Shown piece by piece: positions 49,677-59,153 of a DNA stretch of 64,000 nucleotides. How positions within the stretch are numbered: position 1 is the first letter of the stretch; each line of letters starts with the position of its first letter. The notes under the pieces were generated by a model, which searched no databases, was not told where the DNA came from, and was given only the letters and a program-made list of their open reading frames with translations. The position numbers and the translations under genes are program-made. Origin of the DNA: Aurantiochytrium sp. KH105 (Eukaryota > Sar > Bigyra > Thraustochytrida > Thraustochytriidae); contig BGKB01000021.1 of the NCBI GenBank assembly GCA_003116975.1, positions 806,001 through 870,000 of the forward strand. Direction: 5' to 3'.

Positions 49677-51241
49677 CGGGTGACGTGGGCGGCTCCTCGG
49701 TCCCGCAGGTGCGGACCAAGACGCGGCAGTGCTCTTTCCCCCCCAGAAGCCCCAAGGAATCGCAGCCAGCATGAGCTGCGGGGAAGTCCGAGCTAGGTAT
49801 ACGGCCGGGGGCTGACCGGGGAGGAGCCCCGAGAGCAATGCTGCGGTGTGGTGCGGGCACAGGGACCCTCGAGTCCGGCCCGCAGCACTCAAAACAGCGG
49901 GCAATGCGCTCCCGCGACGGAGGCCATGCGTCCAGTGCGCGTGGCGAGCCTGCTTTGCAGCAGTGCCCGCAGCCGCTCTCGCTGCGGACGTCGGGGGCGG
50001 TGGAGCCCGTAGCGTTCCCTAAGTGCCGCCTAGTCTCCGAGCGACATCCACACCGTTGTCCACGTGTTCCCCTCTGGGCTCCCGGCGACCGAAGCTAAGG
50101 CGGTGGCCGGGACCAACGGTCGCAGCCTTTCCCGCACCAGTCTGATTTCGCCCTCCAGGCGCTAGCGGCGGCCTGCGGCGGCCTGCGCTCTTCTGTCCTC
50201 TGCGCTGCTCTTCTGGCCTCTGGGCTGCTGTCTTTTGGCCGTCGCATCGCGGGAGCGGCGCCCGTCGGGCCCAGCCTCCCTTTTCGATCGGTGCGGCCGC
50301 GTCTCCATCATGCCGCGCCTCCGCCTCGCTCCGCCTCGCTCCGCCTCGCTCCGCCTCGCTCCCGCACAGAGGCGGCCGGACAGCAGAGCTGCTGCTGCGT
50401 CGCAGTCGCAGTCACGCGGAGATGACCGGCTGCAGTGCCTGCAGCGAGCGAGCGCAGTGCCTGCAGTGCTGCATGTGATGCATGACATCACATCACATCA
50501 CATGCATAGATAGCACCACACGCAAGGCGCTGGCGGGCGTGATCGCGGTTCCGGCGGTGCGCAACTGGCGTTCTAGAGGCTGGCCCAGCCAGGTGTGGGG
50601 CGGGGGGCTGCGGGCGGCGGCCGTCAGTGGGCGCGGCGCTGCGGAGAGGGCCCACAGCGCGGAGGCTGGCCCCGGCCAGGCGCCGCCTGCCACCTGTGAG
50701 ACAGGGAGAGGAAAAAGGAGAGCGCCTCTCGCGCCTTCTCGCCTTCTCGCTCGTCTCCGCCCTCCTTCTCTGCCCTCCTTCTCCCTCCCTCCCTCCCTCC
50801 CTCCCTCCCTCCTCGCCGCGCTCGCCGTCCGCCCAGCCGGCCCTGCCGCCCGCCATGCCAGCCCGCCATGCCCGCCGCGCCTGGCACGCCGCCGCCCCGC
50901 GCGAGGAAGACCAGGCCCCGCGCGGGTCCCGGCCCCGCCAGCTCCGCGCCCTGCTCTGGCTAGCGCGAAAGCAAGGGCGAAAGCAAGCAAGAAAGAAAGA
51001 CAAAGCGAACGAACGAACGATCGATCGCCGCTCGGTCGGTCGGTCGGTCGGTCGATCGATCGATCGAAGCGAGGGAGGACCGGCCGGCCGGCAGCCAGGT
51101 CGAACGGGCGGACGCACGGACGCTTCGTTGCGCGCCGCTCCCGCCCTGCTGCTTGGAGACGAGAGCCGGGAGGAGGCAGGGCGGCATGGCCGGCGCAGGA
51201 GGCGGCCGCGCGGGCGGACGAACGGCCGACCGGTCGACCGG

Positions 51242-51374
51242 AGAGAGAGAGAGAGAGAAGGAGGGAAGAGGGAAAGAAAAACGGAAAGAAAGAAGAATGG
51301 AAAGAAAGAAGGAAAGAAAGAAAAACGGAAAGAAAAAAGAAAGAATGAACGCAGGCAGGCAGGCAGGCAGGCAG
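51242..51374. repeat. compound GA, GAAA and GCAG microsatellite
   Basis: A purine-rich block of GA, GAAA and GGAA units grading into six units of GCAG at its right end. Confidence 0.85.
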
Positions 51375-52312
51375 GTTCGAAGCTGCGAGCGAGCGCGATC
51401 GAGCGGCCGCGAGCCTCGCGAAGCAAGCGGCCAGAGCACGGCAGGCGCTGCAGCCGGACGCGGATAAAGGAAGGCAGCGGCGCGCAGCGCGTGTGAACGC
51501 GGAGCGTGCAGAGCGGGGAGTCAGCGGCGGCGAGCGCAGTTTCTTCCCCGGGCGCTCTCGAGGCGAGAACTCGCAAACTCTCCCAAGAACTCGAATCTAT
51601 CGGGATAAATAAAAAGTATTCGGCAAGCCAGGCGCGGTGGGTGGAAGTAAAAAACAAACCTCCATAATAAAATGTTGCAAACGCAAAGCAATGTAATGCA
51701 AAAGAGGAAACAGAGAGGAGAACGAACTCGAAAAGAAAAAAAGGAAAAAGGAGGTGCACGTGCTGCACTTCGCCGTGCTGCGCTGGCCGGCGCTCAGGCA
51801 GCCCGTGCGAGCGAGCGGCGGCAGCGCAGACGCAGCAGCCGCGCGGGGCCGAGGCGCGCGTCAGCCGGGCGGCCGGGCGTGCCTGGCGTGGCCGACCAGG
51901 GCCATGGTGGCTGGCTGGCTGGCTGGCTGGCAAGGAGGGAGGGCGCAGAACTGGCTGACTGTGTGCTGCGAAGCTGAGTTGGTTTACAGTTAGTACGGCA
52001 GGGAGGGCTCACCACCGCCTTGGGAGAGGAGAGAAAAAGGAAAAGGCCGGATGGAAGAAGGGAAGAAGCAGAAGGAGCGGAGGACGCAGCGCTAAGTCTG
52101 GGATCGCCAGCTTTACTGGCGTGCCGCCGTTCGCAGCTAGCTAGCTGCTACTGCTGCGAGCGAGATGACCTGCACTGCGAGCGCTGGACCGCGAGCGTAG
52201 GCCGCCGCCGCTGTTGAGGTCGCGCCGGCCTCCGGATGACTGGTCAGCGGCACCAACTTGGCAAAGGCATTCGCGTTTTCTCTCATTCTCTCATTCTCTC
52301 ATGCATGCATGC

Positions 52313-52354
52313 ATTCATTCATTCATTCATTCATTCATTCATTCATTCATTCAT
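52313..52354. repeat. CATT tetranucleotide microsatellite
   Basis: About ten perfect units of ATTC, preceded by a TCTCATTC and GCAT series. Confidence 0.9.
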
Positions 52355-54875
52355 TTATCTTTCTTGCATTCATTCATTTTTTCAGCACGCAAGCACGCAA
52401 GCAGGCACGTTGCATCTAGGAAAAGGCAAACTAACTGTAAAGTATAAAGAAGGCAAAACAACGCTCCGCCCCCACTGCCAGGACGGCGCCGTGTCAAAAT
52501 AACGCGCCGCGTGCGAGGGTCGATCGCGCGGCCGCTCCGCCCGGTCCGAGGTGGCCGTGCCGCTGCCGGACGCCCGATCCCGACCTTGCCTTGCCTTGCC
52601 TTGCCTTGCCTGTGTTGCACTGCCGCCGCGCCGCGAGGGCTGGCCTCAGGGAGAGATTGGACCAAGCAGCTGCAGATGGCAGGCGGAGGCCGTGCTTACG
52701 TAGGCGGCGGCCGGCGAGGAGGAAGTCGAGGCCGTGGTGCGATGCGATGCGAGGCGAGGCGAGGCGATGCGATTGTGGGTGATGCGATGTGAGGCGAGGC
52801 GAGGCGAGGCGAGGCAGCGCGACTTGACTTGATGCGAGGGCTTGCCGGCGGTCCATGATGCTTGCCTGCCGCACTGCACTGCAGCAGCCGGGCTTCTTTC
52901 CGTTCGCAGGCAGTTCCATTCTCCCTCCTCCTGTCTCTCTCTCTCTTTGTTGAAAAAGAAGTTTTACTTTTGGGTGGAAGCAAAGTTGGAAAAAGGAAAA
53001 AGAATTGCAAAAATAAGATAAAATAAAATAAAATAAAATAAACAAATTGCAAAGCGCCAACTGCAACAGGCCGAGCGAGCGAGTCCCGACTCAGCCCCGC
53101 CCGACCCCGCGACCGAAGCCAGACCGAGCCCTGCTGCGCCCCGCGCGGAGCTAGCTTCTCCACGCCGCCCCTCCCCCTCCCTCCCCCTCCCCGCGACCGC
53201 GGTGCTGGGCGCCGGCACGTCCCTCGCGGAGGAGAGCAGGCCTCGGCCGTTGCGCCATCGGGCATCGATCGATCGACCGTTCCGAACTGCGAAAGCGCGA
53301 TCGCCATCGCTCGCGAACTCACTCCAAGCCAAGCCTAGTCTGGCAGACCAGAACCGAAGCGAGCGAGCGGGCGGTCGTCCGTCCCAGGAGCCGCGGTCGC
53401 AGCTTGCGCAGCGGCAGCGCAGCGCAGACGCGAGCCCGAGTTCGCCGGCGCTGGAGTTCGCGCGGGACGCGCTCTCACTCTCGCACTCACTCCCTCACTC
53501 ACCGTCGTCTCCATCGCCGCCCATCGCATCGCATCGCAGCAGCCATCGCAACTCATCTCATCCCGCGACGCCTTCCTGCCTGCCTGCGCCCGCCTTGCGG
53601 AACGTGCCGCTCGCGTCGCCTCGCCTCGCCTCGCCTCGCGTCGCATCCCGTCGCGCCTCGCAGCGCCGCGCGGCTCTCCCGCGCGATCGTCTCCGCGTAG
53701 ATACGCGCCGTACACGTCCACGTAGTACTGCACGTCCACCTTGGACACGCCCACGTAGTATAGTACACGCGCACGTACGCTACTACAGCTCCAGCAGCAG
53801 CGCAGCAAAAGCCGCCAACGGAAAGCAGCCTCCCTCGCGCCCGCCCCGCCGCGCGCGGCGCCGACCTGGACGCGGACCCGGGCGCAGACCCGGGCGCAGA
53901 CCCGGACTCGGACTCGGACTCGGACGAGCGAGCGAGCGAGCGCGGGCGGTCCGCGGCCTGGTGCCGAGGAGCCTGCCGCTGTGCTTTGGTCCTTCCGGCG
54001 CACCGTGCGCAGGAGCTAGCTAGCACGGAAGACCAGCCACGGCCGGCTGGCGAGGAAAGGAAGCCCAGGCACCGACCGACCAGGCCAGGGCAGCGCTTGT
54101 TGCTTGCAGTGCGCTGCGCTGAGCGGAGCCGGGGCCTCGCACGCACGCGCGTGAAACTTCGCGTTCATCCGTCTATTCGTGACGCCCGAGAGCGCCGGAG
54201 CTGCTGTGCATCACGTCACATCTCACCACATCCATCGCGCATTGATTGGCGCGCCCTTACTTCGCATCCATCGCTTGGCACGGCTTCGCTTCGCATCACA
54301 GCCGAGCTCAGCGCAGCTCAGCGCAGCATAGCGTAGCACAGCGCGGCACGGCTTAGCTAGCTAGCTAGCTAGCTAGCACAGCAGCACCCGCCTCGCAGGC
54401 GCTGACTCTCGTTCACGGGTGGCGCACTCCTCGCACTCCCCTCCGTCGCTGCCTCCTTCCTTGCCCGTGCTCTGGCACCAGGTCGGCGGTGAGAGCTCGG
54501 CTCGACTCGGCGCGACTCGGCGCGACTCGGCGCCGCGCGCGCTCGCAGCCAGCCAAAGCGCGGCGCGCCCGAGCGTGGAGCGCCCGCAGCCGAGAGTAGT
54601 CCCAAAACCGGGGGTCGCGCGCCTCAGCCAGCCATCGATCGGGCAAGCAGAAAAGCGAAGGCACCGCAGGCAAAGCAGGAGCAGGAAGGAGGGCCTGAGA
54701 GAGAGGGAGGGAGGGAGAGAGAGGGACAGGGCTCCTCCTCCATCTGACTTCCTGCTTTCCTTTTCTTTCGTGCTTTTCCCTCCGGCTGGCCGGCTGGCTG
54801 CTGGGAAGAAGAGCGCCTGCGGAACCGCCAATTGCAAACGCAATTGCAAAAGCAAAAGCAAAAGCAATTGCACAT

Positions 54876-54927
54876 CGTTCGTTCGTTCGTTCGTTCGTTC
54901 ATTCGATCGATCGATCGATCGATCGTT
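54876..54927. repeat. CGTT then CGAT microsatellite
   Basis: Six units of CGTT switch to about six units of CGAT roughly 80 bp before the zinc-finger start codon. Confidence 0.88.
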
Positions 54928-55006
54928 GCACGCGCTCCTTGCTCCATCCCTCCACGCCTTTGGCGGGACGCACGTCAGCAAGAGAGACAGACAAAGAGAG
55001 AGAGAG

Positions 55007-56098
55007 ATGACGATGACGCAAGCCAAGACGGGCCCCGAGAGCCCCGGGGACGACGGCAAAGCCAACAAGATGTACCGCTGTAAAATGTGCAACGAGGAGT
55101 TCGTGCACAGGAATGTTCTCAAGGAGCACAACGAAAAGATGCACAGCTCCGTGCGTGTCCCCTGCGACCAGTGCGATAAGACCTTTACCACCAAAAGTTC
55201 TCTGCGTCTCCACAAGGAGGCCATTCACGACGGCATCCGCTATCAGTGCTCCTTTTGCGAGAAGAGCTTTGGCCAGCTCGGCAGCCTCCGCAGGCACATC
55301 AAGTCGATTCATCCAAGCATGAAGGTCGCCCGCGGCGTTGGCAGCTTTGCACGCACCACGAGCGAATCCGCTCAGGCGCAGCAGCAGCAGTCACAGCAGC
55401 AGCAGCAGCAGTCACAACAGCAACTCCATCATCATCAACAACATAATCAGCAGCAGCAACAGCACCAACAGCATCAGCAGCAACAGCAACAGCAGCGCCA
55501 TCTCCAGCAGCAGCAACAACATCATCTCCAGCAACTTCAGCATCTCCATCAGCAGCAACAGCAGCGCGTCGGCCCAGCCTACATGCACCAGCCCGCATCG
55601 CTCCCGCTTCTCACACCAATCCTGGCCCAGTCGCAGCAAATGCTGCCCACTCTTAACTCGCACACGCGGGCACCCAAGGCAGCGAACTCCGGTGCAGGCG
55701 ACGCCTCGCCGCGCTCCACCGGCTCCGAGTCCACGGTCTCGCTAATGTCCATCACAGGCCACGCCGCAAATGGTCCTGCCACGCTCAGCAAACATGCAAG
55801 AAAGCGCTCCGCTGGAGATCTCCTTAATCGTTGGCCAGAAGGCGGATCGCCTCCCAAAGTCCGACGATCTTCCCCACCACCTCCCGCAACCATTCCCGAA
55901 GACGAACTTCTCGGCCGCGACCTCGAGCGCCACGACACCAAGAAAAGGATTGAAAAGGAGGACGAGTCGCACCGAGACGCTCTGGGCGATGAACTCAAGT
56001 TTCCTGCAGCAACAGCAGCGGCACTCTCTCACCCCTTTACGCACTCCGAGAGCCAGGCCATTGCCATCCTCGCGAGTCTGCAAATGCGCGCGCGCTGA
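55007..56098 (+). CDS. three-finger C2H2 zinc-finger protein with polyglutamine/histidine tract
   Basis: Predicted 363 residues from the ATG at 55007, just after a GA run. The frame is open back to 54419, but that part is low-complexity. Three consecutive C2H2 fingers occupy residues about 23-46 (YRCKMCNEEF), 51-74 (VPCDQCDKTF) and 79-102 (YQCSFCEKSF), each closing with HxxxxH or similar spacing. A Gln/His-rich tract fills residues about 125-190. The rest is Ser/Pro-rich and contains KHARKRSAG and PPKVRRSSPPPP, plausible nuclear localisation signals. The arrangement suggests a sequence-specific DNA-binding regulator with a polyQ activation or condensation region. Target genes are unknown. The polyQ tract, encoded mostly by CAG/CAA, is likely length-variable. 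Confidence 0.85.
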   Translation: MTMTQAKTGPESPGDDGKANKMYRCKMCNEEFVHRNVLKEHNEKMHSSVRVPCDQCDKTFTTKSSLRLHKEAIHDGIRYQCSFCEKSFGQLGSLRRHIKSIHPSMKVARGVGSFARTTSESAQAQQQQSQQQQQQSQQQLHHHQQHNQQQQQHQQHQQQQQQQRHLQQQQQHHLQQLQHLHQQQQQRVGPAYMHQPASLPLLTPILAQSQQMLPTLNSHTRAPKAANSGAGDASPRSTGSESTVSLMSITGHAANGPATLSKHARKRSAGDLLNRWPEGGSPPKVRRSSPPPPATIPEDELLGRDLERHDTKKRIEKEDESHRDALGDELKFPAATAAALSHPFTHSESQAIAILASLQMRAR

Positions 56099-56623
56099 AT
56101 CAGTTCTCGCCCCGTCCCTCATTTTGCATTTCTAATTTCATGCATTCTGAGGCAAGGGCGGCCCTCCGTCTCCACTATCAATCACATTCGACACACACTC
56201 ACACTACATTTCGGCAACTCTTTTTGCCATAGCAAGCAGCTGCCGTAATTCACGATGCGTTGATCGCCTTTTTTGACGCAAAAAGAAAAGAAAGGCCTCA
56301 CTTCTCGCATCCTGCTAGTCCAAGAGTCTACGCAGCTCGACGTGCGGAATATTTTTTCTCCACCAAACACAAATGGGCCACATGGTCGCCGCCGTCGCTA
56401 GTATATTATCACATCGTCACGCGCACGTCGCGTCCTATATATATATATATATATGAAATAGTTCTTCTCTTCTCGCCCTCTTTCTCTGTAGTAGGTGAAC
56501 TCCTTTCTCTTGCCATCGCTGGTCGGTGGTATCTCAACAAGTCTTTGTAAAAGTGAAAAAGAAAAAGCACCTTATTTACACGAGGAGAGCTGGCTGCGCA
56601 CTTGCTGTTGGGGTCATGTTGAA
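56099..56623. other. convergent 3' intergenic region with a TA run
   Basis: 525 bp of AT-richer sequence between the zinc-finger gene (+) and paralog A (-). A TA dinucleotide run lies at about 56436-56454. No gene is visible. Confidence 0.5.
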
Positions 56624-58234
56624 CTAGCTACTGCTGAGTGTGAGACGATCCAGGGCAAGGGCGGCAACGTCTGTGTCCTGCGCCACCTCGTTCTCCACAT
56701 TCGCTTCTTCTTCTTCCTCGTCGTCCGTTTCCACACCCTCGTCGCCATCGTCGTAGTGATCGGCCGAAAGCGGCATGAGAACCTTGGCCAGCACAAGTCC
56801 ATCAATGCCTTTCGGAGCCTTGCCAACGTTGTCGTCGTCATCCTCCTCGTCGCTGTCTTCGTCACTCTCCTCGCTTTCAAGTTGAGCCGCGGCGCGGTGC
56901 ATACGGGTTGATCGGCGCTGGCAAGTGGGGCATTCTTCCGTGTCGTGAAGGTGCATGTGCATCTCTTCCAGGATATCTTGGTCAACCGCTTCAAGCTGGG
57001 GGAAATCGCGTTTAAGGCGAGACATGGGTTCCTGATACTTGTGAGACGTAAGAATGGCGTGGTAAATCTCGCTGCGGAGCCTCGTGAAGCGCAACTCCAA
57101 CATTCCTGGGCTCGCACTGTTGATGTCGAGATGCCACAAGCTGCAATTGGTGCATTTGCAGTGCGAAAATACGAGGAGTTCCACTTGGGCCTTCTTCTGG
57201 AACCACCAACTCTTCTCGACACTCGAGTTCAAATCCGCTTGCCAGTGTTCCTCCACCAAGAGCTTGACAAGTGATTCTCCAGCGAGACCGCCCCATGTAA
57301 GGCCGCTCTTGAATTTGGGCGCAACAAAGGATTTTCTCTTCCTGTGAGCCTCCGCGCGCGAGATATCAATCGCCTTCCACAGATGCGCGGCGATGTGCTG
57401 GAAGTCGAATCCGCTTTCTGTGCGTTCGGGGAACGATTTCTGGAGCTCCGCCAGGACGGCGGCCTCGTCCCTGAAGGACCGAATCATCTGATTTTGCCTC
57501 ACCGTCCTCACTTGCCGCTCACCCAGAGCGTGTTTCAGCTTTTGGCGATAATCTTGCGCCTTCCACGTCGTTCCCGCTGTGCAAGGAAACTGCTTGTAGG
57601 CCTCAAAGGATGCTGTGAAGTCGCGCAGATCGCTGCGGCTCATTCTCATGAGCGATGCCGTACGGAAAAGAGCAAGCGCGCAGTCCAGAGAGAGCTTCAG
57701 CCTGTTTTGCTTTTGCGAGCTGGGCGTGCTTGGTCTCCGGTACACGCAATCTGGCTCAGACGCAGGGGATGAAGGGACCGTCGCTTGGTCGCTGGGAGAT
57801 CCAGGTGGCGAGGCGTTCGAGTCAGTATGGTACACTATCATGGAAGAGATCAGCGGCGGTGGCGGCGGCGGCGACACCGACGCAAGGTCGTCATGACCCA
57901 TTTGGCCGTCGAGGACCCCTTGTTCCGTAAAGATGAATGGCTCGTTGTCAGAGGTGGAAAGGGACTCTCCCATGATCGGCTCAATGTCAGAATGCGACGG
58001 CGGCAAGCCATGCTCACACGTCATCGGGGCCAAATCGTCGCTGAGCATGTCGGCAACCACTTGCATATCATCCTTGAGAGACGGCTCGGGCAGGTCGAGG
58101 TTTAGGTCACTGACGTATCTGCTTTCTTCTCCGGCCATGCCATCAGGAATCTCCGAAGCGTAGGGAAAGACATCGTCGTGCATCTCCATGCCCATAGAGC
58201 CCCGCTCCGCCTTGGTACCCGTCGCAGCGTACAT
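56624..58234 (-). CDS. unrecognised Cys-containing protein, family paralog A
   Basis: Predicted 536 residues from the ATG at 58234; an ATG at residue 14-16 is an alternative. I do not recognise the family. It shares its layout with the 757-residue protein at 59154-61427: a disordered N-terminal half rich in Ser/Pro/Asp, a helical core starting near RLKLSLDCALALFRTASLM, an ALGER segment, then SGLTWGG, ELLVFSHCKCTNCSLW, TRLRSEIYHAILTSHKY, and HDTEECPTCQ. The CxCxxC and CxxC pairs plus nearby His could bind zinc. A long acidic run precedes a conserved end, AALALDRLTL. The acidic and disordered parts suggest a nuclear or regulatory role, but that is guesswork. Neighbouring paralogs in the same orientation point to tandem duplication. 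Confidence 0.8.
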   Translation of the reverse strand: MYAATGTKAERGSMGMEMHDDVFPYASEIPDGMAGEESRYVSDLNLDLPEPSLKDDMQVVADMLSDDLAPMTCEHGLPPSHSDIEPIMGESLSTSDNEPFIFTEQGVLDGQMGHDDLASVSPPPPPPLISSMIVYHTDSNASPPGSPSDQATVPSSPASEPDCVYRRPSTPSSQKQNRLKLSLDCALALFRTASLMRMSRSDLRDFTASFEAYKQFPCTAGTTWKAQDYRQKLKHALGERQVRTVRQNQMIRSFRDEAAVLAELQKSFPERTESGFDFQHIAAHLWKAIDISRAEAHRKRKSFVAPKFKSGLTWGGLAGESLVKLLVEEHWQADLNSSVEKSWWFQKKAQVELLVFSHCKCTNCSLWHLDINSASPGMLELRFTRLRSEIYHAILTSHKYQEPMSRLKRDFPQLEAVDQDILEEMHMHLHDTEECPTCQRRSTRMHRAAAQLESEESDEDSDEEDDDDNVGKAPKGIDGLVLAKVLMPLSADHYDDGDEGVETDDEEEEEANVENEVAQDTDVAALALDRLTLSSS

Positions 58235-59153
58235 CTTCGTGGTCGTGCACGCGCTCGCGCCGCCCGTGTGCGCGCTCCTGTCGCCCGCTCGCTCGCCCGC
58301 TCCGCCTTCCCCGCTCGCTCGCCCGCCCGCTCGCGCTGGGTTCCGCCGCTCTCGTTGCGCTCGCTCGCGTTCGCGTTCGCGTTCTGCTGCTGCCCGCGCG
58401 CCGCGCCCGTCGGGTTTCGCAGGCGAGTTGGGGCGGGAAAGCGAGACGCAGAGGCCAGGAGAGCGGGCGAGAGAACCGGGATCAACACCGCGGACGCCCG
58501 CACGCCCGGCCGGGAGACGGCAGGAGCGGAGGGGCGGCGGCGCGGCAGGAGAACCTGCGGGGCCGCTCTCGCCGGCTCGCGCAGGGCCGCTCTCGCCGGC
58601 TCGCGCAGGGCCGCTCTCGCCGGCTCGCGCAGGGCCGCGGCTGCGCAGCTGCGCCGAGAGCTGGCTGCTGCAGGCAGCTGGCTAGCTGCAGCCGGAGGCG
58701 GGCGAGGAGGAGCGGGGACGGAGCGGCGGCGGCGCGTGCAGCCGCGGCGCGCGGGGACCCCCCCCCCCCCAGCTGCGACGGACAGACCGACAGACAGACA
58801 GACAGAGAGACAGACCCGCAAAAAAGCAGAGCGTCCGTGGGAGAAGCGGGGCGCCGAAGAGGGCGGCGGAGCCGGCGGGGGGAGAAGGGGGAGAGGGGCG
58901 GTCGAAGGAGAGAGAGTCTGGTGGTGAGGCGTTGAGAGCGACCAAGTTGAAGGAGAGCTCGCAATGGCTGAAGAGGCTGCGTCCGAAGAGGGCAAGATAA
59001 AGATCGAAAGTGGCCGAGCCACCGCAAAACTTTGGTTTGAAATGCTGGGGTAAGCGAGACCACAACGCGTGGTTCCTGGAGCTTTTCTCAGTAAATAAAG
59101 AAAGATTGAATTGCTTATGTTTACAAAAGAATGGCGGTCTCTGGGGCGGCACT
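58235..59153. other. intergenic region between family paralogs A and B
   Basis: 919 GC-rich bp holding the promoter of paralog A and the 3' UTR of paralog B. Includes three 24-bp repeats (58561-58632), a C run at about 58759-58769 and ACAG/CAGA runs at 58784-58812. ORFs on both strands are Arg/Ala/Pro-rich shadows. Confidence 0.5.
58561..58632. repeat. three perfect 24-bp tandem repeats
   Basis: Units of GGCCGCTCTCGCCGGCTCGC plus GCAG start at 58561, 58585 and 58609. They lie in the presumed promoter or 5' UTR of paralog A. Confidence 0.93.

Larger units (their letters stand above)
48500..55006. other. 6.5-kb gene-poor, microsatellite-rich region upstream of a zinc-finger gene
   Basis: No convincing protein or RNA gene was found. 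Tracts include AAAAG (about 49615-49676), CCCT (50781-50812), CGGT/CGAT (51031-51067), purine GAAA/GGAA (51242-51345), GCAG (51351-51374), CATT (52313-52354), CCTTG (52583-52611), GAGGC/GATGC (52741-52817), AAATA (53018-53044), CTAG (54353-54376) and CGTT/CGAT (54876-54927). Long ORFs here, including a 481-codon one on the minus strand at 50488-51933, read through these tracts and are compositional. The segment 49680-50160 is of ordinary complexity but has no recognised function. Next to the transcription factor start, this may be a long regulatory or 5' UTR region. Confidence 0.6.

Noticed and set aside
49680-50160. GGGGAAGTCCGAGCT near 49783, resembling the conserved region I of RNase P RNA
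   Set aside because: I could not find a downstream complementary strand to form the P4 helix on either strand, nor the other conserved regions. A covariance-model search (Rfam RNase P/MRP) would settle it.
50488-51933. 481-codon minus-strand ORF and overlapping plus-strand ORFs
   Set aside because: They translate microsatellites in several frames at once, are rich in Arg/Ser/Phe runs and show no domain.
54419-55006. N-terminal extension of the zinc-finger protein by 196 codons
   Set aside because: The extension translates CTAG/CGTT/GA tracts and is low-complexity; the ATG at 55007 immediately precedes the organised protein.
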